Assembly (NCBI GenBank): GCA_029243445.1
Contig: JAQWSA010000107.1
Location: 1-7,272 of the forward strand
DNA length: 7,272 nucleotides
Source: Alphaproteobacteria bacterium
GTDB lineage: Bacteria; Pseudomonadota; Alphaproteobacteria; UBA6615
Direction of reading: 5' to 3'
This document shows positions 1-7,272 of the stretch, piece after piece. Made by a program: the position numbers and the translations under genes. The notes below the pieces were generated by a model that saw nothing but the letters and a program-made list of their open reading frames with translations, was not told the origin of the DNA and searched no databases. Every line of letters starts with the position of its first letter. Positions within the stretch are counted from its first letter, which is position 1.

Positions 1-682
1 CTCAAAACAAGTTGTGGCATATTTAAATAGTCATAAAGACTTTTTTGTTAAGCACCCTGAATTACTATCGATAATGCAAATACCAGATCGGGTATTCGTT
101 GATACTAATCCCAAAGAAAATTCAGTAGTGGATCTACAACAAGTAATATTAAGTAGATTGAGAAAGGAGCTGCTTAATGCGTCTAAAAAACATGATAATT
201 TAATTGATTCAGGACGCAGTAACCAACAAAGCCAGTCTCGTATAAACGCTGCTATATTAAGACTTTTGTCAGCTAGATCATTAGATCATTTTGTAGAGCT
301 AATGACTGTAGATTTGGTTGGTCTTTTAGACATTGATTCTGTTGCTTTGTGTTTGGAAAATGGTACTGCTGCCCCAGCCATATCGAACGGAATTAGAATT
401 TTACCGAACGGTACAATAAATAAAATTATATCATCGGAACGTAAAGTTATTCTGCGAGATAATATAGTTGGGAATAGTTTTATATTTGGTGAGACATCAG
501 GCTTGGTAAGTTCGGAAGCAATTTTACGATTAGAAATTCAAAAGGACGGACCACCGGCAATCTTTGCAATGGGAAGCCGTCATGGTCAACATTTTCATGT
601 TGGTCAAGGAACTGAGCTTCTGGCATTCCTTGCCGATATTATGGAGCTATGTATCTGTAGATGGTTAGATCTCCCGCATTAA
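1..682 (+). CDS. DUF484 family protein, 5'-truncated by the window edge
   Basis: The frame is open from base 2 to the TAA at 680-682, giving 226 visible residues. A GTG at 14 could be read as a start, but the residues before it (SKQV) continue smoothly into the conserved DUF484 opening (V..YL..H.DFF..HPELL), so that GTG is almost certainly an internal valine and the true start lies upstream. Visible parts in order are the HPELL-type N-terminal segment, a charged helical or coiled-coil stretch (about residues 42-70), and a GAF-like domain (about 80-226). The latter carries family hallmarks: INAAILRLLSARS, the FGETSGLVSSEA region, GQGTELLAFLA, and a C-terminal WLDLP. The molecular function of DUF484 is not established. 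It is typically found beside xerC-type recombinase genes, and here it overlaps xerC by 22 bp, which suggests co-transcription and possible translational coupling. Family assignment is strong; function is unknown. Confidence 0.88.
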   Translation, partial: SKQVVAYLNSHKDFFVKHPELLSIMQIPDRVFVDTNPKENSVVDLQQVILSRLRKELLNASKKHDNLIDSGRSNQQSQSRINAAILRLLSARSLDHFVELMTVDLVGLLDIDSVALCLENGTAAPAISNGIRILPNGTINKIISSERKVILRDNIVGNSFIFGETSGLVSSEAILRLEIQKDGPPAIFAMGSRHGQHFHVGQGTELLAFLADIMELCICRWLDLPH

Positions 683-1665
683 ATTTTGACATTAGCTTTG
701 TCGCTGTCAGCGATAAAATGCTTAGGCGTGCGATTCAACAATGGTATGAAAAACTCTATAGTGAACGCCATTTATCACCGTATACTCTAGTTGCATACGT
801 TAATGATTTAGATGCTTTTTTAAGTTTTATATCCTTACACCAAGGCGACAATCCTAAGTTAAAAAATTTAGCTGACTTAAAGTCTGGTGATTTTCGTGCA
901 TGGCTAGCTTATCGAACTCGTAAGGGGATGGCACGTAGCTCAACTGCAAGAGCTGTATCAGTGGTAAGAGGCTTTTTTAGATTTCTTGATCATGAGGCAT
1001 TAGCTCATAATGCTGCGATTAGTTCAGTAAGTAGTCCTAAAAAGTTTTATTCCACGCCAAAAGCATTAGCAGTTTCAGAAATGAAAGATCTTTTGGAAAG
1101 GGCGGGTCAACCTATAATAAGTGAATCGCCTAAGTGGGTGTATATTAGAGATGCAGCTGTGTTTTCATTGTTATATGGCGGAGGTTTGCGTATTTCTGAG
1201 GCTTTAAAGCTAAATTTTAATGAATTTCCATTAGTACCTAGCCCTTCTGGCAATAGTATCATTATTAAAGGCAAGGGTGATAAACAACGTTTAGTTCCAC
1301 TTCTTCCTGCAGTTATTAATGCGATTGCTGATTATATTGAATCTTGTCCTTATAAACTCTCTGCAAAAGGTCCTTTGTTTTTAGGTGTTCGTGGAGGTCG
1401 GCTGAACGCTAGAGTTTTGCAATCTCGATTACAGGCTCTAAGAGGTCATCTTGGATTACCGAAAGAAGTCACACCTCATTCTTTGAGGCACTCTTTTGCA
1501 ACGCATTTATTAGGAGCTGGTGGTGATTTAAGAACTATACAAGAATTACTCGGACACGCCTCTCTATCTTCTACCCAGCTTTATACAGATGTTGATGCAG
1601 AGCGCTTAATGGATGTTTATGGACAAGCTCATCCTCGAGCATCAATAAAAAAATCAAAGATTTAA
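661..1665 (+). CDS. xerC: Tyrosine site-specific recombinase XerC
   Basis: This is a complete 334-residue integrase-family recombinase, which with XerD normally resolves chromosome dimers at dif during cell division. An N-terminal SAM-like core-binding domain (about residues 22-112, with the LSPYTLVAY motif near 38) precedes the catalytic domain (about 135-325). All catalytic residues are visible: R177 in GGGLRISE, K205 in KGKGDKQR, H273 and R276 in HSLRH, H299 in LLGHA, and the nucleophile Y308 in QLYTDVD. The C-terminal VYGQAHPRA is typical of chromosomal XerC rather than phage integrases. The ATG at 661 lies inside the end of the DUF484 gene; a GGAG at 643-646 is 14 bases upstream, a rather long spacing. 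A second ATG at 718 would remove 19 residues but has no clear ribosome binding site. I prefer 661 because family members usually carry a short extension before the core-binding domain. XerD cannot be fully excluded, but the DUF484 neighbour favours XerC. Confidence 0.93.
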   Translation: MVRSPALNFDISFVAVSDKMLRRAIQQWYEKLYSERHLSPYTLVAYVNDLDAFLSFISLHQGDNPKLKNLADLKSGDFRAWLAYRTRKGMARSSTARAVSVVRGFFRFLDHEALAHNAAISSVSSPKKFYSTPKALAVSEMKDLLERAGQPIISESPKWVYIRDAAVFSLLYGGGLRISEALKLNFNEFPLVPSPSGNSIIIKGKGDKQRLVPLLPAVINAIADYIESCPYKLSAKGPLFLGVRGGRLNARVLQSRLQALRGHLGLPKEVTPHSLRHSFATHLLGAGGDLRTIQELLGHASLSSTQLYTDVDAERLMDVYGQAHPRASIKKSKI

Positions 1666-1684
1666 GTTTTTAGAATTTGATTTT
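1650..1684. terminator. Possible weak bidirectional terminator between convergent genes
   Basis: A perfect 9-bp inverted repeat (AAAATCAAA at 1650-1658, TTTGATTTT at 1676-1684) with a 17-base loop spans the end of xerC and the 35-bp gap before the convergent transporter gene. It is followed directly by a 12-bp palindrome, TAATAATTATTA (1684-1695). The stem has only one G:C pair, so it would be unstable and may simply reflect AT-rich sequence. Its position between two converging stop codons is the main argument for it. Confidence 0.25.
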
Positions 1685-1700
1685 AATAATTATTACACTA

Positions 1701-2903
1701 CTACTTTGGTAATGGTTTAATTGGCCTGTCGTTTATTGATGCATGCACTGCAACCGCAATAAAGCCTAAAAATATAGATATCCACCAAACAGTTGAATAA
1801 GACCCCGTCAAGTCAAATAATTTTCCACCAAGCCAAACACCTGAAAAGCTTCCTATCTGGTGGCTGAGGAATACTATACCAAATAGCGTGGCCATATAAC
1901 GCGTGCCAAATATTTGTGCTACTATACCACTAGTTAGAGGTACGGTGCCCAACCATAAAAGCCCTATCAAGCAACAAAATACTATCACGGTAGTTGGGCT
2001 AGCTGGAATTGTAATAAAAAAATAAATGGTAAGAGAGCGAAGGGCATATAGCCAGCAAAGCAAATATTTTTTGCTATAGTGCCCTCCTAAAAACCCCCAA
2101 CCCACCGAACCCAAACCATTAAAGACCGCAATTACAACTAGAGCCGTAGCTGCCAATTCCCCTGAAAAATTAAGATCACCTAGATATGCTGGCAGGTGCG
2201 CTGCAATAAAGCGCACTTGAAAACCACATACAAAAAAACCCACAACAAGTAATATGTAACCGGAGTGACTTCGTGCTTCATTTAAGGCTTCCCCTAATTT
2301 TTGTTCAGACGCAGGCCTTTTATTAGTCTTTTCAGCAAATATTATAAAAACAGCAAGGGGGATAATTAATGCCGCTATAAATGCAATTACAATAAGTGTA
2401 CCCTGCCAGCCACTTTTATCTATTAAATGTTGACTGAATGGTACAATTATAAATTGGCCAATAGTACCACAAGCGGTCACCGTACCTAACCACATGCTTC
2501 GCTTTTCAACACTCACATTACGACTAACTATAGAGAGTATTACAGGCATTCCACATGTAGCGGCTGCGGCACCTACCAATAGCCCTGAACTTATAAACAT
2601 CATAAAAGGAGTAGTTGATTGGGACATGAATATAATACTTAATGCATAAACTAGCCCACCTATAATCATAACCCGGGCGGGATCCCACCTGTCAGCCAAA
2701 GCTGCTATAAAAGGCGTTGCGATACCAATCATTAGGGCCTGGGTTGCTAAAGATAGAGATAGAACCTCTCTTCCCCATCCTAATTCTTCACTTATTGGGA
2801 GCATAAATAGACCAAAAACCTGTTGTATGCCGGTACCAATAGCGACTATTCCAAGGGCACATCCAATGATCACATAAGTTATTTGTTTTTTTTGTAAGAC
2901 CAC
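1701..2903 (-). CDS. MFS transporter, YcxA / monocarboxylate-like type (substrate unknown)
   Basis: This is a 400-residue integral inner-membrane protein with about 12 predicted hydrophobic helices. Six lie in residues 8-190, then a charged cytoplasmic loop (about 191-212), then six more in 213-390. This is the usual length and layout of a major facilitator. The loop between helices 2 and 3 carries a degenerate MFS motif A (ALADRWDPARV, 68-78). Other recognisable blocks are IQQVFGLFMLPISEELGWGRE (start near 26), GFFVCGFQVRFIAAHLPAYL (222-241) and the WLGTVPLTSG...FGTRYMATLFGIVFLSHQIGSF region (317-353). These fit the proteobacterial YcxA/oxalate-formate-antiporter-like MFS group, many of whose members carry organic acids, but substrate cannot be read from sequence. 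The start is GTG (2901-2903), supported by AGGGAAG directly upstream; no ATG offers a full first helix. It lies 71 bp downstream of the other transporter gene in the same direction, so co-transcription is plausible. Confidence 0.88.
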   Translation of the reverse strand: MVLQKKQITYVIIGCALGIVAIGTGIQQVFGLFMLPISEELGWGREVLSLSLATQALMIGIATPFIAALADRWDPARVMIIGGLVYALSIIFMSQSTTPFMMFISSGLLVGAAAATCGMPVILSIVSRNVSVEKRSMWLGTVTACGTIGQFIIVPFSQHLIDKSGWQGTLIVIAFIAALIIPLAVFIIFAEKTNKRPASEQKLGEALNEARSHSGYILLVVGFFVCGFQVRFIAAHLPAYLGDLNFSGELAATALVVIAVFNGLGSVGWGFLGGHYSKKYLLCWLYALRSLTIYFFITIPASPTTVIVFCCLIGLLWLGTVPLTSGIVAQIFGTRYMATLFGIVFLSHQIGSFSGVWLGGKLFDLTGSYSTVWWISIFLGFIAVAVHASINDRPIKPLPK

Positions 2904-2906
2904 TGT

Positions 2907-2913
2907 CTTCCCT
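2907..2913 (-). promoter_or_regulatory. Ribosome binding site supporting the GTG start at 2903
   Basis: On the minus strand AGGGAAG precedes the GTG codon, with six bases between AGGG and the start. This is the best Shine-Dalgarno match in the window, and it decides the start of the downstream transporter gene. Confidence 0.6.
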
Positions 2914-2974
2914 GATGTAAATAAAAAAATACTTTAGACTATTTTGATTAGAAAACCCTGCATTGATAAATCTA

Positions 2975-4180
2975 TTAAGTGTTCAAACTAATTTTACCTA
3001 GTTTTAACAAAGAGATTAACCCCATAATAGATCCAAAACCTATTGTAGCAAATGCAATTATCCAGGCGTTAGTACTAGACTGCCCTCCACTAAAGTCCAG
3101 GGCTAAGCCTGCACATAAGGGGCCTAGCAATGCTCCGGTAAAGCCAAGTATGGAATGTACGGCGAGGGTGGCCCCGCGATAACCAGACATAGCTGCTCCC
3201 GCTGCTCCTGCGGTCAGAGATGCGGAATCACCCATAACAAAACCACTATATATAATTATAAATAAAGCTGCTGCTCCAAGTGATAAACTCGCACTATAAC
3301 CGGTTATTATGGATGTTAAACTGGCTAAAACCATTATCACCATAATGGTTTTTCGTCGGCCATAGCGTTCCGATATTTCATTTCCAATAATACTAATTGG
3401 TCCACCAATTACACTTGCAGCTCCAGCAATAATAGTTGCACTGAGTATACTAATCCCTGTCTTTTCTGCACCTGCGAAAACTAAGAATGCTACTATCCAG
3501 GCACGAAGGGCAAACAGTTCCCATGAGTGTCCAATATAGGCCAATGTATATGACATGGCTTGCCGGTTTTTAAAAACTGGACGAAAATCGAGTAAATGAG
3601 TATGTGGAAGTTGGTCTCTACTAATATTATAATTTTTTAGAAATAATAAAGTTACTATTGCTGCTGTGAGTGGCCCGAAAGCGCTTAGGCCAAAGGCCCA
3701 ATTCCATCCTATCCAACCTGCCACTAGCCCAGACAAAATAAAAGATACTGCAGTTCCTAAAGAGAAACATGCGGTATAAAATGCAATGGCTCGTGAAGGG
3801 TTAGTCTTTTTAACTCTATCAGTCATAACTCTTAGCCCAGTCATATAAGTGCCTCCAATTCCTGCACCATGCACTATTTGCCAGGTAAGAGCAGACCAGA
3901 ATCCGTTCGCTAAAAAAGTGAATCCTAATAAGCCAACAATAGAAATTAATAGTCCAATAATATAAATACGACGTGAATCAATGCGATCTGTTAGAGAAAC
4001 AAGAATTGGTACTGATAACACATAGCCAGCGAAAAAAACTCCACTTACCCAGCCAGCCTGAGTATTAGTTAGCTCCCATAGAGGCATTAGAATAGGAATT
4101 AGGGCCGGGAAGGTTGCAAAGCCCGTCATACTCAGGACATGGGCAAAGCACATTATGATTATAATTTTCCAAGCCTTCAT
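2975..4180 (-). CDS. MFS transporter, second subfamily (substrate unknown)
   Basis: This is a complete 401-residue membrane protein with about 12 hydrophobic helices and MFS motif A-like loops in both halves: SLTDRIDSRRIY (62-73) and EISERYGRRKTI (268-279). The duplicated motif reflects the two six-helix halves of the MFS fold. Distinctive blocks are FATFPALIPIL (21-31), NTQAGWVSGVFFAGYVLSVP (39-58), GIGGTYMTGLR (107-117), YIGHSWELFALRAW (215-228), and GDSASLTAGAAGAA (317-330) followed by RGATLAVHSILGF. These place it in a common but poorly characterised proteobacterial MFS group, distinct from the neighbouring transporter, so the pair is not a recent tandem duplication. The substrate is unknown. 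The ATG start at 4180 precedes the first helix directly; an AAAAGGA lies 12 bases upstream, a slightly long spacing. It lies 162 bp downstream of sucD and 71 bp upstream of the next transporter gene, all on the same strand. Confidence 0.88.
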   Translation of the reverse strand: MKAWKIIIIMCFAHVLSMTGFATFPALIPILMPLWELTNTQAGWVSGVFFAGYVLSVPILVSLTDRIDSRRIYIIGLLISIVGLLGFTFLANGFWSALTWQIVHGAGIGGTYMTGLRVMTDRVKKTNPSRAIAFYTACFSLGTAVSFILSGLVAGWIGWNWAFGLSAFGPLTAAIVTLLFLKNYNISRDQLPHTHLLDFRPVFKNRQAMSYTLAYIGHSWELFALRAWIVAFLVFAGAEKTGISILSATIIAGAASVIGGPISIIGNEISERYGRRKTIMVIMVLASLTSIITGYSASLSLGAAALFIIIYSGFVMGDSASLTAGAAGAAMSGYRGATLAVHSILGFTGALLGPLCAGLALDFSGGQSSTNAWIIAFATIGFGSIMGLISLLKLGKISLNT

Positions 4181-4342
4181 TATAATATTAGGTCCTTTTG
4201 AATTGGTAATGTGTATGATTTAATGTTTTAAAACTCTTACCAAAAAAACGAGCTATGTCTATTGCCCAAAATGCTAATTTATTTTTGAGGGTGAAAATTA
4301 TTTTTTATTTTTACGAACGGTAGAATGGTACTATTATTTTTT
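4181..4342 (-). promoter_or_regulatory. Intergenic region sucD to transporter gene; tentative promoter
   Basis: This 162-bp AT-rich gap holds no open frame that I would call. On the minus strand TTGGTA (4238-4243) and AATCAT (4215-4220) are separated by exactly 17 bases and match the sigma-70 -35 and -10 consensus at four of six positions each. That would place transcription initiation about 30 bases upstream of the transporter start codon. Matches of this quality are frequent by chance in AT-rich DNA. I found no convincing GC-rich hairpin with a T-tract after sucD, so readthrough from sucCD is also possible. Confidence 0.22.
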
Positions 4343-5218
4343 TTAGCTGCTTAAGGCTTTCAACATAGTACTTCCAAGCTCTGCTGGGGAATTAGCAACA
4401 TAAATCCCCGCTGATTTCATAGCCTCAATTTTAGCCTCAGCGGTTCCTTGGCCTCCGGATATAATTGCTCCGGCATGGCCCATCCTCTTGCCAGCGGGAG
4501 CCGTTACACCGGCTATAAATCCAGTAATAGGTTTTTTTATAGAAGAATTTTTGATGAACTCGACTGTCTCTTCTTCTGCCGATCCCCCAATCTCACCGAT
4601 CATAATAATACCTTCTGTTTCATCGTCATCAAGAAACATTGAGATAATATCAATAAAGTGAGTTCCGTTTACTGGATCTCCTCCTATACCTACACAAGTG
4701 GTTTGCCCTAATCCAGCTGCGGTAGTTTGTGCAACTGCTTCGTAGGTTAGAGTCCCAGATCTCGATACGATACCAATGCGTCCTCTGCTGTGTATATGGC
4801 CTGGCATAATTCCGATTTTACATTCGCCGGGCGTTATAACACCTGGGCAGTTCGGACCAATTAGTCGAGTTTTTGTACCACTTAAAGCACGCTTTACCAT
4901 TACCATGTCAATTACCGGAATTCCCTCTGTAATACACACAACTAATTCAATACCTGCTTCAATAGCTTCGAGTATAGCATCACCAGCATATGGAGGAGGC
5001 ACATAAATGACCGAAGCGTTAGCTTCTGTTTGAAAAACAGCTTCGGATACAGTATTAAAAACTGGAAGATTTAAATGGAACGAGCCACCTTTTCCGGGTG
5101 TTACCCCTCCCACCATGTTTGTTCCATAAGTGATTGCCTGCTGTGAGTGAAAGCTGCCTTGAGAGCCTGTTAGGCCTTGGCATATGACTTTTGTTTTATT
5201 ATTTACCAAAACAGACAT
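4343..5218 (-). CDS. sucD: Succinyl-CoA synthetase (succinate-CoA ligase), alpha subunit
   Basis: This is a complete 291-residue subunit, close to the usual 289-295. With SucC it catalyses the reversible conversion of succinyl-CoA, phosphate and NDP to succinate, CoA and NTP in the cytoplasmic TCA cycle. The N-terminal CoA-binding Rossmann domain contains [16 protein letters not shown] (13-28) and PGKGG (41-45), and the CoA-ligase domain contains [17 protein letters not shown] (121-137). The phosphorylated catalytic histidine is H248 in [21 protein letters not shown], and the glutamate that supports it is E209 in [12 protein letters not shown]. All key residues are present. ATG at 5218 gives the canonical MSVLVN...TKVICQG opening; AAAGG lies 11 bases upstream, inside the end of sucC. 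Only 3 bp separate the sucC stop from this start, as expected for subunits of one complex made from one transcript. Confidence 0.97.
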   Translation of the reverse strand: MSVLVNNKTKVICQGLTGSQGSFHSQQAITYGTNMVGGVTPGKGGSFHLNLPVFNTVSEAVFQTEANASVIYVPPPYAGDAILEAIEAGIELVVCITEGIPVIDMVMVKRALSGTKTRLIGPNCPGVITPGECKIGIMPGHIHSRGRIGIVSRSGTLTYEAVAQTTAAGLGQTTCVGIGGDPVNGTHFIDIISMFLDDDETEGIIMIGEIGGSAEEETVEFIKNSSIKKPITGFIAGVTAPAGKRMGHAGAIISGGQGTAEAKIEAMKSAGIYVANSPAELGSTMLKALSS

Positions 5219-5221
5219 ATT

Positions 5222-6418
5222 TTATGATGCCTTTGCTACTTCATTAACTATTTTCCTGGCTGCATCAGCTAGATTATCAGCTGAGACAATTGGTAGTCCA
5301 GAATCTTTAAGAATTTGTTGTCCTAATTCAACATTTGTTCCCTCTAAACGCACAACCAGAGGAACATTTAGTTCAACTTCGCGGGCTGCGGCTATGACCC
5401 CTTCTGCAATTACATCGCATCGCATTATGCCACCGAATATATTGACCATTATTCCTTCTACGTTAGGATCAGATAATATAATTTTAAAAGCGATAGTCAC
5501 ACGTTCTTTATCAGCAGATCCACCCACGTCTAAGAAATTAGCTGGTTGGCCCCCATAAAGTTTAATTATATCCATGGTTGCCATAGCAAGGCCTGCTCCG
5601 TTAACCATGCAGCCTATTGATCCGTCAAGTTTAATATAGTTTAGATCATGCTTTGAGGCTTCAAGCTCCATAGGATCTTCTTCATCTTCATCACGAATTG
5701 CGATTATGTTGGGCTGACGATAAAGAGCATTATCATCGAAATTCATTTTAGCATCGAGCACGACTATTTCATCATCATCTGTGATTACAAGCGGATTTAT
5801 TTCAATTAGAGAAGCGTCTAGTTCAATAAATGCTTTGTAAAGGTTAGACATCATATCTGAAGCAATTTTAATTTTATTTTCAGGAATACCAAGTAAATGA
5901 GCTATTTTTCGGGAGTGAAAAGACTTTAATCCGCCAACAGAATCAATTGGCAATGTCAAAATTTTCTCAGGTGATTTTTTGGCTACAGTTTCAATATCCA
6001 TACCACCTTCAGTGGAGGCTATGATTGTAATGTTGGAGTTACTGCGATCTATTAAAATTGATAGATAAAGCTCACGACTGATGTTACAGCCTTCCTCGAC
6101 ATATACTTGTTTAACTTTTTTGCCTTCTGGACCCGTTTGTTTAGTGACTAACACTTGGCCTAGCATTTCAGCTGCATGGGCTTTTACTTCTTTATTGCTT
6201 CTCGCAATCCTAACACCACCCTGACCATTAGGGTTATTAGCAAACTTTCCCGCTCCCCTTCCTCCGGCATGTATTTGGGATTTTACGACCCAGGTATTTC
6301 CGCCTAGCTCTCGAGCTATTTCTGCTGCTTCCTCTGGAGTGAATGCTATTTCTCCCTTTGGTGTTTTAATATTATATGATGATAAAAGCGCTTTAGCCTG
6401 ATACTCGTGAATATTCAT
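5222..6418 (-). CDS. sucC: Succinyl-CoA synthetase (ADP- or GDP-forming), beta subunit
   Basis: This is a complete 398-residue subunit, the usual alphaproteobacterial length (about 397-400). It supplies nucleotide and succinate binding to the SucCD complex. The N-terminal ATP-grasp domain (about 1-235) starts with the canonical MNIHEYQAK. It carries the nucleotide-binding K46 and the SQIHAGGRG loop (47-55), YVEEG (106-110), STEGGMDIE (135-143), and the metal-binding N208 in EINPL and D222 in LDAK. The C-terminal ligase domain (about 245-395) carries [15 protein letters not shown] (269-283), NFLDVGGSA (294-302) and [11 protein letters not shown] (325-335). Nothing essential is missing. The start at 6418 is fixed by the conserved N-terminus, but no good Shine-Dalgarno sequence precedes it. 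It lies 253 bp downstream of the mdh stop, and sucD follows after 3 bp. Confidence 0.97.
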   Translation of the reverse strand: MNIHEYQAKALLSSYNIKTPKGEIAFTPEEAAEIARELGGNTWVVKSQIHAGGRGAGKFANNPNGQGGVRIARSNKEVKAHAAEMLGQVLVTKQTGPEGKKVKQVYVEEGCNISRELYLSILIDRSNSNITIIASTEGGMDIETVAKKSPEKILTLPIDSVGGLKSFHSRKIAHLLGIPENKIKIASDMMSNLYKAFIELDASLIEINPLVITDDDEIVVLDAKMNFDDNALYRQPNIIAIRDEDEEDPMELEASKHDLNYIKLDGSIGCMVNGAGLAMATMDIIKLYGGQPANFLDVGGSADKERVTIAFKIILSDPNVEGIMVNIFGGIMRCDVIAEGVIAAAREVELNVPLVVRLEGTNVELGQQILKDSGLPIVSADNLADAARKIVNEVAKAS

Positions 6419-6671
6419 AGGAACTTTTGCCCAGTTGGGAGAGAATGGAGTTCAACACTCAGTAAGGTATGATATTGTATAAACTTGTTTGGTTACTAGC
6501 CCATAAGTGACATAACTAAAAATTTATTACTTAATTTAAACATAGTACATTTATAAAATTTTTTATGTGATATAATTTGTAAACGCTATATATTATTCAT
6601 ATTGATTACTAACTTTTTTTCTTAGATTCGTGTTGTATTTTTTTTGTTATGTCTACCAGACCTTGCACTGC
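6419..6671 (-). other. mdh-sucC intergenic region, extremely AT-rich, with possible leader hairpin
   Basis: The part nearest mdh (6609-6671) reads as a continuation of the Mdh frame (separate entry). The rest, 6419-6608, has no supportable gene. Positions about 6510-6610 are almost entirely A and T. A TACAAT (-10-like) lies on the minus strand at 6474-6479, but it lacks a fitting -35 box, so a promoter for sucCD is possible but unproven. Just before the sucC start a nested inverted repeat occurs: GAACT/AGTTC (6421-6425 with 6449-6453) around CCC-AGTT-GGG (6430-6439). It covers the place where the ribosome binding site should be. No strong terminator was found after mdh. Confidence 0.35.
6609..6671 (-). 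other. In-frame continuation of mdh beyond its stop codon
   Basis: Directly after the mdh TAA (6672-6674) the same frame reads 20 more codons, AVQGLVDITKK followed by a lysine- and serine-rich tail, to a TAG at 6609-6611. In alphaproteobacterial Mdh the C-terminus normally runs F.KSV.AV..LV followed by about ten residues. The translated piece therefore fits the missing C-terminal helix exactly, with the stop replacing a single residue. That the resemblance lies in the same frame with no gap is seen in the sequence; the family pattern is from memory. Confidence 0.6.

Positions 6672-7272
<601 letters not shown>

Noticed and set aside
14..16. GTG as the start codon of the DUF484 gene
   Set aside because: The conserved N-terminal family pattern already includes the residues before it, and the frame is open to the window edge, so it is an internal valine.
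661..1665. The recombinase as a sign of a prophage, integron or genomic island
   Set aside because: The protein carries chromosomal XerC features, sits with its usual DUF484 partner, and no attachment-site repeats, tRNA or phage genes are visible nearby.
2979..3182. A 67-codon + strand open frame inside the upstream transporter gene
   Set aside because: It lies antisense to a well-supported MFS coding region, has no plausible family match and no ribosome binding site.
5184..5558. A 124-codon open frame on the + strand across the sucC/sucD junction
   Set aside because: It is antisense to two clearly recognisable genes, and its translation has the low-complexity Ser/Thr/Pro-rich look of an opposite-strand shadow.
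6571..6576. A perfect TATAAT on the + strand as a promoter
   Set aside because: There is no good -35 element 16-18 bases upstream, and no + strand gene follows; the + strand beyond is antisense to mdh. A chance hit is expected in such AT-rich sequence.

Overview
The window is an AT-rich stretch of bacterial chromosome (roughly 60% A+T by eye) from what looks like an alphaproteobacterium, possibly a marine Rhodospirillales-like lineage. The evidence is the gene order mdh-sucC-sucD, a DUF484 gene overlapping a XerC-type recombinase, and the alphaproteobacterial style of the SucC, SucD and Mdh sequences. The lineage is an inference from familiarity with these families. No database search was possible.

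Layout: positions 1-1665 (+ strand) hold the 3' part of a DUF484 gene and a complete xerC, overlapping by 22 bp. Positions 1701-4180 (- strand) hold two complete major facilitator superfamily (MFS) transporters from different subfamilies, 71 bp apart. Positions 4343-6418 (- strand) hold sucD and sucC, the two subunits of succinyl-CoA synthetase, 3 bp apart. Positions 6672-7272 (- strand) hold the C-terminal part of malate dehydrogenase, whose start lies beyond the window. xerC converges on the second transporter across a 35-bp gap. No tRNA, rRNA, CRISPR array, insertion sequence or riboswitch was seen.

How the genes work together: SucCD converts succinyl-CoA to succinate with nucleotide triphosphate formation, and Mdh interconverts malate and oxaloacetate, so the right half is a TCA-cycle block read mdh to sucC to sucD. 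In many alphaproteobacteria this block continues into the 2-oxoglutarate dehydrogenase genes (sucA, sucB, lpd). Here the next genes on the strand are the two MFS transporters, of unknown substrate, and then the convergent xerC-DUF484 pair. XerC/DUF484 is a separate chromosome-maintenance unit.

The most notable observation is at the 3' end of mdh. The reading frame stops at TAA (6672-6674), but the same frame continues after it with residues (AVQGLVD...) that look like the normal Mdh C-terminal helix. This suggests a recent nonsense change, a sequence error, or a natural truncation. Otherwise the window is mostly ordinary housekeeping content. I did not find a convincing novel defence, mobile or regulatory system.
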